The position numbers and the translations under genes were made by a program. The notes under the pieces are model-generated. The model made no database searches, was not told the origin of the DNA, and worked only from the letters and a program-made list of their open reading frames with translations. A stretch of 64,000 bases of DNA, from assembly GCA_024232965.1 (NCBI GenBank), contig JACKQF010000012.1, positions 1-64,000 of the forward strand, in the 5' to 3' direction. Positions 40,249 through 49,136 of the stretch are shown here, piece after piece; position 1 is the stretch's first letter; every line of letters starts with the position of its first letter. This DNA is from Verrucomicrobiaceae bacterium (GTDB lineage Bacteria; Verrucomicrobiota; Verrucomicrobiia; Verrucomicrobiales; Verrucomicrobiaceae).

Positions 40249-41991
40249 TTATCGCCCCTCCTGGGCGTGACGGATGGCCAGTCCGTATTGTTTGCGAAAG
40301 CTATCCCCGAGCTCATGGGCTTTGCGGATTTCCTGGAGCTTGTCACGCGAGTGCAGAATGCGCGCGATGGAGCCGATGGCGTTGTCGTAGCGGACGAACT
40401 CCATGTCATGAAAGACCTCGATGGATCGCGGAGTGAAACCGGTGCGGATCATCTCCTCCCAGGTGCGCCGGAGTTCTGGATGATTCTCCACGCACATCAC
40501 GCGGATGATGAAGCGGATGGACTCAAAGGCCGGTCCTGTCCACTCTTGGTGGTATTGGAAGGCCTTGGCCTTCTCATAAGGGAGCTCCGCGCCATCGCTC
40601 ATGAAATCCAGTCGATCTGCGGAATACAAATCACGCCGGACTGGCAGGCGTCGTAGCGCCAGCGACTTCGGCCCGCCTGGGATGCCCGCGCGATAGCTCC
40701 ATAGATTTTGCCCGCGCTCTGACAAGACGAAATCCATGAACGCGGTGGCTAGCTCTGGTTCCTTGGCACCGCGCAGCATGCCGATGGGATCGACGCCGAT
40801 GGAAGTGCCCCCCTCAGGCATCACAAAGCCGACTCGGGACTTCCCATACAGGCGCTGCAAGCTCTCTGCGGAGGCTCTGCCGAAGTAGTCGATGCACATC
40901 CCTGCGGCGGCGTCTCCACGGGCGACCTCCAGAGGGATCTTGGTGGAGGAATCTGCAAAGTAACGGGCGTTAGCGCTGATGCGTTGGATCAATTTCAGCC
41001 CTTCGCGCCATCCGAGTCGAACAGCGGCGGCCTCAATAGCCTCAGGCGTTTTTAGCTTTCCTGGTTCTTTTGTCAGGCGCACCAAGGCCTGTTGCATTTG
41101 CTGCTGGATCAGCATCTCGAATGCCTTGGCCACTGAACCGCTGCGGCCAGGATCCGCGAGAGCAATCTGACCGGCGAGGCGCGGGTCTGCGAGGTCCTCC
41201 CACTGCTCAGGATCTTTCTCCACGCCCAGTCGGCGCAGCACATCGCGATTGAAGACGATGCCAAAGCTCGACAAACAAGTGCCGCACCAGCGACCGTCTT
41301 TGTCGCGAAAAGGCTCGCCACTGACTTGCTCTGGAATGCCAGCGTCACTGAACCATTCGGGATGATCTTTTGCGACCTTGGGGAGCCCCGCCTCTTGCTC
41401 TGGTGGGCTGGATACGAGGATGCCGTTGCGGGCCTGGGATTGAAAATCGTAGGCTCCACCGCCGAAGAAGAGATCGACACCGATGCCCACCGTTGAGTCT
41501 AAAAAAGATTTTCGGGCTTGCTGGCCAACAGTGAATTTGCCATCCGCATCCGCACTGAGGTCCAGCTTTCCATCCAGGCATGACTGTGCGGCGACGGACG
41601 ACCAATCTTGGCCTTGCTTGCCTTCCCAGAGATTTTGAAAGGCTGCGGTGTACTCAGATTTCAGCAGCATCGCGATATCGGATGTGCCACCCGGTACACG
41701 CCAGTCGACGAACACAGTCTCGCCAGTTTTTTGTTTCCAGAACTGAGTGAAGGCATGGCCAAACTCCTGACGAATCGATTCGTGATGTGGCGTCAGGATT
41801 ACGAGCCTTCGGTCGTAGTGGGTTGGCCCGGTGGCGCCTGCGGGGCGCAAAAGAAACGGCCCGGCCAGCACCAGTAGCAGCACCCCGATGCCCACGAGTT
41901 CCTTCCAGAATCGGCGTGCCAACGGACCCGCCTTGGCGCGTAGGTCGGCCATTCGTGGTTTGAGTTGGGCGATGATACCAGCGACGGTCAT
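40249..41991 (-). CDS. ABC transporter substrate-binding protein, membrane-anchored
   Basis: This is a 580-residue family 1 extracellular solute-binding protein. Instead of a cleavable signal it has about 33 N-terminal residues and then one hydrophobic helix (LVGIGVLLLVLAGPFLL), so it is probably anchored. Domain markers are LVILTPHHESIRQEFGHAFTQFWKQKTGETVFVDW, FGIVFNRDVLRRLG, IALADPGRSGSVAKAFEML, ARGDAAAGMCIDYFGRASAE and FMDFVLSERGQNLWSYRAGIPGG. The AfuA/FbpA/PotD-like pattern fits iron or an organic ligand. The length exceeds usual members (about 340-400) because of a C-terminal extension of about 150 residues. It starts 7 nt after the ATPase stop. Confidence 0.88.
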   Translation of the reverse strand: MTVAGIIAQLKPRMADLRAKAGPLARRFWKELVGIGVLLLVLAGPFLLRPAGATGPTHYDRRLVILTPHHESIRQEFGHAFTQFWKQKTGETVFVDWRVPGGTSDIAMLLKSEYTAAFQNLWEGKQGQDWSSVAAQSCLDGKLDLSADADGKFTVGQQARKSFLDSTVGIGVDLFFGGGAYDFQSQARNGILVSSPPEQEAGLPKVAKDHPEWFSDAGIPEQVSGEPFRDKDGRWCGTCLSSFGIVFNRDVLRRLGVEKDPEQWEDLADPRLAGQIALADPGRSGSVAKAFEMLIQQQMQQALVRLTKEPGKLKTPEAIEAAAVRLGWREGLKLIQRISANARYFADSSTKIPLEVARGDAAAGMCIDYFGRASAESLQRLYGKSRVGFVMPEGGTSIGVDPIGMLRGAKEPELATAFMDFVLSERGQNLWSYRAGIPGGPKSLALRRLPVRRDLYSADRLDFMSDGAELPYEKAKAFQYHQEWTGPAFESIRFIIRVMCVENHPELRRTWEEMIRTGFTPRSIEVFHDMEFVRYDNAIGSIARILHSRDKLQEIRKAHELGDSFRKQYGLAIRHAQEGR

Positions 41992-41998
41992 GCGGATG

Positions 41999-43075
41999 TT
42001 ATTTGCGCAGCATTACCACGTCTGCCGGGGCGATCATGAGACGATCTTCCTGATCCGATGGCTGACGAATGATGGCCGGATTCATCTGGCACACTTTCAA
42101 GTTCTCGGTACCCGCTGCGAGTTCATATTGGACGATCGAACCGAGGTAAGAAGTGTTAACGATGTGCCCTGGGATGCGATTGGGGGAATCAAAGATCTGC
42201 TCAAAGCTCAGCGCTTCTGGGCGCAATGAAAGAATCACTTGCTGACCTACCACGGGCCGCCAGTCTTCGCTATTGGGACGACCGCGCAGGGTGCCAAGAG
42301 AGGTCTCCACATCGAAAAAGCCGACCCGACTGGTGTCGCGCAGCACCCGCCCGTCGATGAAGTTGGTCTCGCCAATGAACTCGGCCACCATCGGGGTTGC
42401 TGGGTTGCGATACACCTCCGCCGGTGGACCGACCTGTACCAAGTGCCCGCCTTCCATGATTGCCATGCGGTCCGCCATCGATAGAGCCTCATCACGGTCA
42501 TGGGTGACGTAGATGCCCGTCAGGCCGAACTCCTTGCAGATGCGGCGGATTTCTGAGCGCATCTCGATACGCAGTTTTGCATCCAGGTTGGAGAGGGGTT
42601 CATCCAGCAAGAGGCAGCGGGGTCGGATCACAAGTGCGCGAGCCAACGCAACGCGTTGCTGTTGTCCGCCAGAGAGTTGTTGAATGCGACGATCTCCGAG
42701 CCCTTCGAGCTTTACCTGTTCTAGCGCCTCTGCAACGCGAGCCTCGATCTCGGGCCGGGGGCGATTGCGTTCTTCCAGGCCAAAAGCAACATTTTGCGCC
42801 ACGTTCAGGTGCGGCCACAGCGCGTAGCTTTGAAACATCATGCCCGTGCCACGCCGGTGGACTGGAAGGCTGGTCACGTCCTCATCATCAAACAGGATCT
42901 GTCCACTGTTCGGAGTATAAAAGCCCGCGATGTGGCGCAGCAAGGTGGTCTTTCCACATCCGCTCGGTCCTAGCAGGAAGAACAACTCGCCAGCGGCGAT
43001 GTCCAAATTGATGCCGCTGAGCACCGTATTGCGCCCGAACTTCTTTGTGAGTTGCCGAATCGAAATGGAGACCAT
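41999..43075 (-). CDS. ABC transporter ATP-binding protein (FbpC/PotA-like)
   Basis: This is a 358-residue protein from ATG 43075 (MVSISIRQLTKKFGRNTVL); the 13 further upstream codons do not resemble the family. The Walker A motif GPSGCGKTT is at 36-44, the Q-loop is MMFQSYALWPHL, the signature is LSGGQQQRVALARAL, Walker B is CLLLDEPLSNLD, and the switch His is in IYVTHDRDEAL. A C-terminal TOBE domain (VILSLRPEAL, YLGSIVQYEL) is typical of the MOI/FeCT/CUT1 classes. It is the first gene of the importer operon (ATPase, binding protein, permease). Confidence 0.95.
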   Translation of the reverse strand: MVSISIRQLTKKFGRNTVLSGINLDIAAGELFFLLGPSGCGKTTLLRHIAGFYTPNSGQILFDDEDVTSLPVHRRGTGMMFQSYALWPHLNVAQNVAFGLEERNRPRPEIEARVAEALEQVKLEGLGDRRIQQLSGGQQQRVALARALVIRPRCLLLDEPLSNLDAKLRIEMRSEIRRICKEFGLTGIYVTHDRDEALSMADRMAIMEGGHLVQVGPPAEVYRNPATPMVAEFIGETNFIDGRVLRDTSRVGFFDVETSLGTLRGRPNSEDWRPVVGQQVILSLRPEALSFEQIFDSPNRIPGHIVNTSYLGSIVQYELAAGTENLKVCQMNPAIIRQPSDQEDRLMIAPADVVMLRK

Positions 43076-43223
43076 GCGTGGGTTCGTTCTGCCCAATGCA
43101 AAACCACTCCGCACTGAGCCCCGTTTTTTTAGGCTACGGACGGGTGATGCGCAAGACAGCGCTTCAATGATCGGGAAAAACTTCCGACACGGGGATGGCA
43201 GCGCCTAGACTGGCTACCAGTCA

Positions 43224-45548
43224 TTATGAGAAACTGATCTTGCTGGAATCGGGCGCATGGAGTCGCCGTCCCAGCAGGGAATCTGGGCTGAAATCATCCT
43301 CAGGCACGCGCGGACGTGGCTGCTGCTCTTGCTCCTGTTGGGCTTTGTAGTCGTCTGGGCTCAGGATCTCCAGTTCGGACCCCATCTTGAGATCCCCCAA
43401 GAAGTGTCTCTCCGATTCCTCGGCTGTCTCCGCCAGCCAGGCGTAGGCTTGGTGGTAGAGTTTCATGAAATTGTCTACGAGTGGAGTGATAACTTCGGCC
43501 GTCTCATGAGAAAGCTGCAGAGCCTTACTGCGAGGGTCGTTGTCGGCACTGGTGGCAGAAAAGACCATCGACGTCTTCGGCAGTGGCTTGGGCATCAGAT
43601 ACGCCGTGAGTGTGATCGGCGTGCGCCCTTCCGTGAAGGGGTAGGGGGCACCATCAATGCCGGCTACCAGCAACTGCGCCAGATCCATGATGCGTGGTGT
43701 CACAGTGTGCAAAGCCGCTAGCATCCGCCCTGCATCCTCCAGATGCGCAAAGCGGCTGCCAAGGGTTTGGAAGGAATAAAAGGCCGTGAGCAACTCGCGA
43801 TAGGTTGGGAGGACTGACGCCATCGCTTCAAAAAGCCCCACCCATTTCGGCAGAAGATTCCGCCGTGAGCCCAGGCTTACTGTCAGGTTGTCAGGTGCAG
43901 ACCACCAGAGTAGCCCCAGAGCTGCGGCAAAGCGGGTCTCAAGGCGGGCTTCGTGCTGTTGAAGGGCGTGCTCCAGGTGTTCCATACTGGTCGCCTGATT
44001 TTGTGCTTCTTGGGCAAATACCTCTGGGGTCGTATCGCGTGTGCCGAATTGTAGACGCGAAATGGTGAAGCCTGCCATGCTCAACAGTTGAGCAGATTCA
44101 AGATCCCGCCGCCTCTGCCAAGCGATGTTCCACTCCTGCAAGGTCACCTTCATCTGGATACCCCACTTTTTGACCTCGGCCCGGCCGCGCCGAATCTCGC
44201 TCAAAAGGACATGCGGTCCTGGGGCCAACTTGTGGGTATTGCCCAGGCCGTAGATCGCTCGCTCTGGATGCGCCAGACCGGAAAAGTAGCGGCGCAGAAT
44301 CAGCAGTGTTTCGTCCTCGCGACGCGATTTGTGTAGCATCTCTTCCTCGGCCACCAGACGGTGTTCGTGCAGGGCGATTTTCAGATCATGTTGGTAGTAA
44401 AAATAGGTCACTTGTCGCGCCAGATCGACGAACGAGCGGATTTGGGCTGCCGCAGGTGCATCGCGTGGGAGGAAGTTGAGCGCATCCTCTGCGACGACGC
44501 GTTGCCTTCTCTTGACGAAGGGGGCGTTGCCATGGCTTTCCTCTGCCCGCATCAGGCTCCCAGTCTGCCGAGCGATCAGCAGAGGGAGGTTTTCGGGCAA
44601 ACGATTGACCACCATGCCATCTTCGATGTCGCGATGCGTTTTAAGCCAGGCGGTCTCCAGATTGCGGATCTTTTGTTTCAGTTCGGAGGCTCTCTCCTCG
44701 CCAAGGAGTCGCTCACAGGTGCGGTCTGCATCGCTCTCGATCTGCCGCAAAGGCACCAGACTCGCCGCACGTGCAATCAGCACACATAGCGCAAAGGGGG
44801 CTTTGGCGGCCGTCATCCAACCATAGACCACCAGATTGGCGACCTTTTTCCATTTTGGCTCTTTATCGCTTTTTTTCGTCTTTGGCTGCCGCAATTCCAG
44901 TTCCCAACTCGCACGATCCATCAGCGAGCGGTAGTACCACTGATCCATTTCCCGCACCAGATGACGGAAGATCGCGCCGAGCCGTCCCGAACTCACGCCC
45001 AGCTCTCGACACAGCATCGCGGAGAACTCCTGTGCGTTTAGCACCCCTACTTGGGATAGGCCGATGGTCAGGCGGGTTGCGCCGGTGACTAAAGCAAAAA
45101 CGCCGCCATTCAATTGTAGCCGATTCCTTCGCTCTGGATTGAGCCAAACTTCTTCTGGTGGTTGGATCCGCAAATGCCAGCAGAGGAAGTCCAGGAGCTC
45201 AAAAAGGTCCGGCTGAATGGCGCGACTGACCTGCATGGAGGTGGTCAGCGTTTCCTTTTGCCCCATCAGCGGGCGGATCGAAAAGGCCCAGGTGATCATC
45301 GCGATTCCCAGCAATCCTAGTGCCCCTAGGTCGCCCCAGTGGCTATCCTTGGTGGTGGCCAGTAATTCGATGGTCTGGAATGCCGCCGCACCCAGCCAAG
45401 CCCCAACGGCGGCTGCTCCAGCGATGTAAATTAGCGGCAAACAGATTGCCACCGTGCTGGCCGAAAGCAGCCACAGCAAGCTCAACGGCCCCCGCCAAGG
45501 GGCGATGTGCACGCGTTTGGGGGCTGAAACTTGCGGTTCTGGAGGCAT
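43224..45548 (-). CDS. M48-like membrane protein lacking the HEXXH histidines
   Basis: This 774-residue protein has two N-terminal helices (LLWLLSASTVAICLPLIYIAGAAAVGAWLG and LGALGLLGIAMITWAFSI). The next part follows the layout of large M48-type peptidases: VWLNPERRNRLQLNGGVFAL, LTIGLSQVGVLNAQEFSAMLCRELGVSSG, WYYRSLMDRASWE, and later PLRQIESDADRTCERLLG. The zinc motif HELGH is replaced by RELGV (181-185); only its Glu182 is left. The downstream ESDAD (271-275), which would supply the third ligand, is kept. A zinc protease reaction is therefore unlikely. The remaining about 450 residues are helical and charged, with an acidic, Gln-rich tail. It could be a pseudo-enzyme with a scaffold or regulatory role. 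Confidence 0.65.
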   Translation of the reverse strand: MPPEPQVSAPKRVHIAPWRGPLSLLWLLSASTVAICLPLIYIAGAAAVGAWLGAAAFQTIELLATTKDSHWGDLGALGLLGIAMITWAFSIRPLMGQKETLTTSMQVSRAIQPDLFELLDFLCWHLRIQPPEEVWLNPERRNRLQLNGGVFALVTGATRLTIGLSQVGVLNAQEFSAMLCRELGVSSGRLGAIFRHLVREMDQWYYRSLMDRASWELELRQPKTKKSDKEPKWKKVANLVVYGWMTAAKAPFALCVLIARAASLVPLRQIESDADRTCERLLGEERASELKQKIRNLETAWLKTHRDIEDGMVVNRLPENLPLLIARQTGSLMRAEESHGNAPFVKRRQRVVAEDALNFLPRDAPAAAQIRSFVDLARQVTYFYYQHDLKIALHEHRLVAEEEMLHKSRREDETLLILRRYFSGLAHPERAIYGLGNTHKLAPGPHVLLSEIRRGRAEVKKWGIQMKVTLQEWNIAWQRRRDLESAQLLSMAGFTISRLQFGTRDTTPEVFAQEAQNQATSMEHLEHALQQHEARLETRFAAALGLLWWSAPDNLTVSLGSRRNLLPKWVGLFEAMASVLPTYRELLTAFYSFQTLGSRFAHLEDAGRMLAALHTVTPRIMDLAQLLVAGIDGAPYPFTEGRTPITLTAYLMPKPLPKTSMVFSATSADNDPRSKALQLSHETAEVITPLVDNFMKLYHQAYAWLAETAEESERHFLGDLKMGSELEILSPDDYKAQQEQEQQPRPRVPEDDFSPDSLLGRRLHAPDSSKISFS

Positions 45549-45765
45549 TGAGGAAAGGCGAAAATCTAATCGGAGAGGATCTATTTTAGCACGGAAAATT
45601 TAAAATTTCCATAAATATACTCATATTCATGAATGAAACCTTACGCATTTTAAGTGAATACCGGGAGATGAGGCAGCTCTGGCGATGATGGCCGGCTAGC
45701 TGAAATGTCACTGAAGCTACGCGAAGGTTATCGCTGGGTGGCGGGCATTGTGGCAGTATGGTGCC

Positions 45766-46212
45766 ATGATCGCTTGGGAAACAACGGATCGACTTCTTCA
45801 CTATGTGGCCACGGCCCTGGTAACTCTTGTCATTGTGACGATCGCATGGGGCTGGACTGCCCTGCAGGGGGGCATTGCACGCCTAACGGGTATCCAAGAG
45901 GTCATTCAAGCCACAGACCAGTTGTCGGTTTTGGCCACTGATATGCAGACTTTATCGGCGCAGTCGAGCGATACCACACTTTACAGTGGTCTAGAAAACT
46001 GGGAACGGTGGGCGGCTGTCCCTGCGCGAGTAGTGGCATTGAGGCCTGACTTCGTGTGGTGGTCGAAGTCTTCTGTTTCTCTGGTCTGGAAGGGGCCGAT
46101 GGGGCTGAGAGCCTCGCTTGATTGGTCAGATGAGCAGGGCCTCGTGCTTCGCGGGAACCAGATGATTGGTGGAAGCAAAGTGCTCGTTCCGCCCTCTAAC
46201 GCCTCAGGGTGA
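45766..46212 (+). CDS. Small single-pass membrane protein, hypothetical
   Basis: This is a 148-residue ORF from ATG 45766; a GTG at 45748 adds six residues. A transmembrane helix near the N-terminus (LLHYVATALVTLVIVTIAWGW) is followed by a soluble part with EVIQATDQLSVLATDMQTLSAQS (helical), then WERWAAVPARVVALRP and a beta-rich end. I do not recognise the family. It is supported by its hydrophobic profile, a plausible start and lack of overlap with another gene. It converges on the aldo/keto reductase, and an 8-bp inverted repeat covers the junction. Confidence 0.55.
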   Translation: MIAWETTDRLLHYVATALVTLVIVTIAWGWTALQGGIARLTGIQEVIQATDQLSVLATDMQTLSAQSSDTTLYSGLENWERWAAVPARVVALRPDFVWWSKSSVSLVWKGPMGLRASLDWSDEQGLVLRGNQMIGGSKVLVPPSNASG

Positions 46213-46238
46213 CCTGACAAACTACAGCCTCCTGAGGC
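46201..46238. terminator. Inverted repeat at convergent gene ends
   Basis: GCCTCAGG (46201-46208) and CCTGAGGC (46231-46238) pair perfectly around a 22-nt loop. They span the stops of the small membrane protein and the aldo/keto reductase. There is no T-run, so bidirectional termination is only possible. Confidence 0.4.
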
Positions 46239-47265
46239 CGTCTTCAGTCATTGGGTTGGGAATCGCGACGTCGATCTCGTCGATTCGGGCGAGGGTCTCT
46301 GCGTCTAGGACGAGATCGGCAGCTTTGAGGCTTTCCTCGAGTTGGGCGACGGTGGTCGCACCGATGATGGTGGATGCGACGAAGTCGTGTTGCTTGCTCC
46401 ACGCCACGGAGAGAGTGGTGACACTGATGCCGAGATCTCTTGCGATGACTGCGAGCCTGGCGGTCGTTTCAAGGCTGCGGTCATTGACGAAGCGGGAAGC
46501 CATGCGTTTTTGGCGCGGCCCACCGTTGTTGATATAGTCGGTAAAGCGGGCTCCGGCGGGGAGTTGGCCGTCGTTGTATTTGCCAGTCAAAACGCCTCCG
46601 CCGAGGGGTGAATATGGTAGCAGGCTGACGCCTTCTTTGCGGCAGACTTGGGCGAGTTCGCTCTCGCAACGGCGATTGATGAGGGAGAAATTGTTCTGCA
46701 CCGTGTCCATACGGGCGAGGCCATGGGTCTCGGCTGCCCAGAGGTTCTTCATGAGGCCCCAGCAGGTCTCATTACTGGCTCCGATCGCGCGAACTTTGCC
46801 CTGCTGGATGAGTTCGGTCAGTGGTTCCAGAGTATCTTCCTGGCGCATCCCGTGGTCTGGCCAGTGAGTTTGATAAAGGTCGATATAATCGGTCTGAAGG
46901 CGGCGCAGGCTGTCCTCCACGGCCTTGAAAATCTGCCGGCGATCCAGCGCGGTGAAGCCGTGTCGGATATCGGGGCGAAACCAACCATGGCCAGGACCAG
47001 TGACTTTGGTCGCAAGGATGATTTGATCTCGGTTTCCACGCTCCTTCATCCAGCGGCCGACGATTTGTTCCGTGACGCCGAAGAGCTTAGCACTGGGCGG
47101 CACTGGATACATTTCTGCCGTGTCGAAGAAGTCGACACCGGCTTCGACAGCGCGATCCATGATCGCAAACGAGGTGGGTTCATCTGCCTGAAGGCCAAAG
47201 GTCATGGTACCCATGCAGATATCCGTGACATACATGGGGCTAGTGCCGAGCCGTTTGCGATTCAT
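46222..47265 (-). CDS. Aldo/keto reductase
   Basis: This 347-residue protein starts at ATG 47265 (MNRKRLGTSPMYVTDICMGTMTFG); the frame to 47370 adds an atypical leader. The catalytic tetrad is visible: Asp and Tyr in DFFDTAEMYP, Lys in LATKVTGPG, and His in DLYQTHWPDHG. IGASNETCWGL and LLPYSPLGGGVLTGKY with the C-terminal STIIGATTVAQLEESL (NADPH-binding) complete the (beta/alpha)8 family. It resembles the Tas / YajO-like clade, which reduces aldehydes or ketones with NADPH. It shares a strand with the Dabb and hydrolase genes upstream of it. Confidence 0.93.
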   Translation of the reverse strand: MNRKRLGTSPMYVTDICMGTMTFGLQADEPTSFAIMDRAVEAGVDFFDTAEMYPVPPSAKLFGVTEQIVGRWMKERGNRDQIILATKVTGPGHGWFRPDIRHGFTALDRRQIFKAVEDSLRRLQTDYIDLYQTHWPDHGMRQEDTLEPLTELIQQGKVRAIGASNETCWGLMKNLWAAETHGLARMDTVQNNFSLINRRCESELAQVCRKEGVSLLPYSPLGGGVLTGKYNDGQLPAGARFTDYINNGGPRQKRMASRFVNDRSLETTARLAVIARDLGISVTTLSVAWSKQHDFVASTIIGATTVAQLEESLKAADLVLDAETLARIDEIDVAIPNPMTEDGLRRL

Positions 47266-47285
47266 GGTCGTGATGGATGTCAGAG

Positions 47286-47594
47286 TTAGGCCAAGGGGGT
47301 GGAGTCGTAGATGATGACTTTGCTCCAGAAGGTTTTGCAGGTGTCCACGAAGCGTTTGTGGTCGGGGCAATCCGCCTGGTAAAAGTCGTGATCTTCCATG
47401 GACTTAAAGTGCAGGCTCAAGTGATAGGAAAAGGAGTGGTCGGTCACGGGGCGCTCAGCAGTGGGCGCTGGCGTGCCCACTGAGCCATTGGCAAGGTAGC
47501 CAATCTTGGTGACGGCGCGAAGTTCGGTGTCAAAGGTCGCGCGTTGTTCGTCGGTCAGGTCGGGCTTGAGCCAGAAGTAAACGTTATGCTGCAT
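47286..47594 (-). CDS. Dabb-family (stress-responsive alpha/beta barrel) protein
   Basis: This is a 102-residue single-domain protein. It begins MQHNVYFWLKPDLTDEQRATFDTELRAV and has HSFSYHLSLHFKSMEDHDFYQADCPDHKRFVDTCKTFW, the typical dimeric alpha+beta barrel pattern with a strand-end His. Family members bind or process small molecules; no specific reaction can be given. It lies 20 nt upstream of the aldo/keto reductase start and 14 nt after the bifunctional hydrolase. Confidence 0.88.
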   Translation of the reverse strand: MQHNVYFWLKPDLTDEQRATFDTELRAVTKIGYLANGSVGTPAPTAERPVTDHSFSYHLSLHFKSMEDHDFYQADCPDHKRFVDTCKTFWSKVIIYDSTPLA

Positions 47595-47608
47595 GTTGAG
47601 GGATCAGG

Positions 47609-49105
47609 TTAGGGGTGTTGAGGTTTGAGGTTGCGGGTGAAAAATTCAATCGCGATGTGGGAGGTCTGGTCAAGCCATGGTTGGCTCATCCAAAAGGGAT
47701 GTGGTGCGTCTTTGAGCGTGTGCAGGCTGGTCTCGATACCGAAGGAGCGCAGTTTCTCCTGCATTTCAGGCCGCCCAATTTTGGCGGAATCTTTTTCTCC
47801 TTCGATGAAGATTGTTGGTGGGCTTTTGGCCGTGACATGGACGATGGGCGATGCCTCGCGATACACATCAGGGCGTTCTTTGCCGGTTCCGCCGAGGAAT
47901 TTGACAACGGATTCACCCGATTTTTCGCCGTAGGCTGCTACGAGATCCATGGTGGATGCCATGACGATGCAGGCCTGAACATCGCTGGATTGCTCAGCGT
48001 TTCCACCTGGGCCTTCGAGGTTCTTTTCGCCCGTCGTCAACGCGGTGAGTCCTGAGAGATGACCACCCGCAGAGCCGCCGATGACTCCGATGTGATCGGT
48101 GTCGAGAGAGTATTCCGCCGCATGCGCTCTGAGGAAGCGAATCGCTGCCTTGCAGTCATGCAACGCTGCGGGGTAGGGAGCCTCTCCCGACAACCGATAG
48201 TCCAACTGGGCGACGACAAAGCCTGCTAGTGCGATGCGTTCAGCCAGTCCCTTGTCGGACATGATATCGCCTTTATACCAACCGCCGCCATGGATGATGA
48301 GGACGCCTGGATATTTGCCTGCGGCCTTTGGGTGGTAAAGATCCAAGGTCACTTTGCGGTCGCCATACTGAGCGCAGACAACTTTTTCGTAGTGGGCGAG
48401 TTCCTTTGGCCAAGTGGGATACACCATCCGCCACTTGGCAGCAGGCGGCGCTGGCTTTTTGAGCGTGTCTTGGATGCTTTTCACGACGCGTTCCGCAAGC
48501 GCCTGGGAACCTTCGGTTGTGAAATGGACGTTGGCAGGTCGCTGCAGCTCGGCCATCCGTGGCAAAACGAAAGCGTAGAGATTATTGATCGTGATGCCCT
48601 GCGCCGCTGCGATCCCTTTGGCGGCGATATTGTAGGCATCTGCATCCTCAGGGTCGCGGTGTGGCGTGACGCCTGCGGGGAACGGCGTGGTGGTGGCGAA
48701 AATGAGCTTGGCACCGGTGGCCTTGAGGTGCTCCACGATCACCTTCAATTGCAATGTGTAAGCGGGGATATCGGCTTGGCGAGGATGCTCTGGATTGCTG
48801 GACGATTTCCCGGTCGCTGGATCCATGCGCTTGAGATCATGCAGTCCAAAGTTGAAGTGGATGACATCCCATTTACCCCCTTCGAGGGCGAGCCATTCAT
48901 CGATCTTTTCGACCCCGAGTGTCGTGCCTTGGCAGTTTTCTTTTGGGCGGACGACGACGGCCTCGTCTGCCATCATCTTTTGCACAAACGGGGTGTAGCC
49001 CATTGAGATGGAGTCTCCCAGAATTAGGACGCGTGGCTTTTCCTGCGCATTGAGTTGGGGTGCCAATGCGGCGAGGACGAGCCAATAAAGTAGGCGTTGA
49101 ATCAT
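47609..49105 (-). CDS. Bifunctional exported esterase: SGNH hydrolase plus alpha/beta hydrolase
   Basis: This is a 498-residue protein with signal peptide MIQRLLYWLVLAALAPQLNA. Residues 24-215 are an SGNH/GDSL hydrolase: GDSISMGY with Ser32, NFGLHD in block III, and NVHFTTEG with His194. Residues 230-498 are a separate alpha/beta hydrolase of the BD-FAE/acetylesterase type: oxyanion HGGGW (272-276), nucleophile GGSAGG with Ser345, and a C-terminal PHPFW histidine. Both active sites look intact. Such fusions occur in polysaccharide-degrading bacteria, where the two domains could remove different acyl groups from one glycan. The substrate is not readable. Confidence 0.9.
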   Translation of the reverse strand: MIQRLLYWLVLAALAPQLNAQEKPRVLILGDSISMGYTPFVQKMMADEAVVVRPKENCQGTTLGVEKIDEWLALEGGKWDVIHFNFGLHDLKRMDPATGKSSSNPEHPRQADIPAYTLQLKVIVEHLKATGAKLIFATTTPFPAGVTPHRDPEDADAYNIAAKGIAAAQGITINNLYAFVLPRMAELQRPANVHFTTEGSQALAERVVKSIQDTLKKPAPPAAKWRMVYPTWPKELAHYEKVVCAQYGDRKVTLDLYHPKAAGKYPGVLIIHGGGWYKGDIMSDKGLAERIALAGFVVAQLDYRLSGEAPYPAALHDCKAAIRFLRAHAAEYSLDTDHIGVIGGSAGGHLSGLTALTTGEKNLEGPGGNAEQSSDVQACIVMASTMDLVAAYGEKSGESVVKFLGGTGKERPDVYREASPIVHVTAKSPPTIFIEGEKDSAKIGRPEMQEKLRSFGIETSLHTLKDAPHPFWMSQPWLDQTSHIAIEFFTRNLKPQHP

Positions 49106-49136
49106 GGTGTCAGTTCAGCCGGGATCGCTCCGCGTT

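Noticed and set aside
45586..45801. 71-residue minus-strand ORF in the AT-rich spacer near 45.6 kb
   Set aside because: It overlaps the start of the small membrane protein and shows no hydrophobic or domain pattern.
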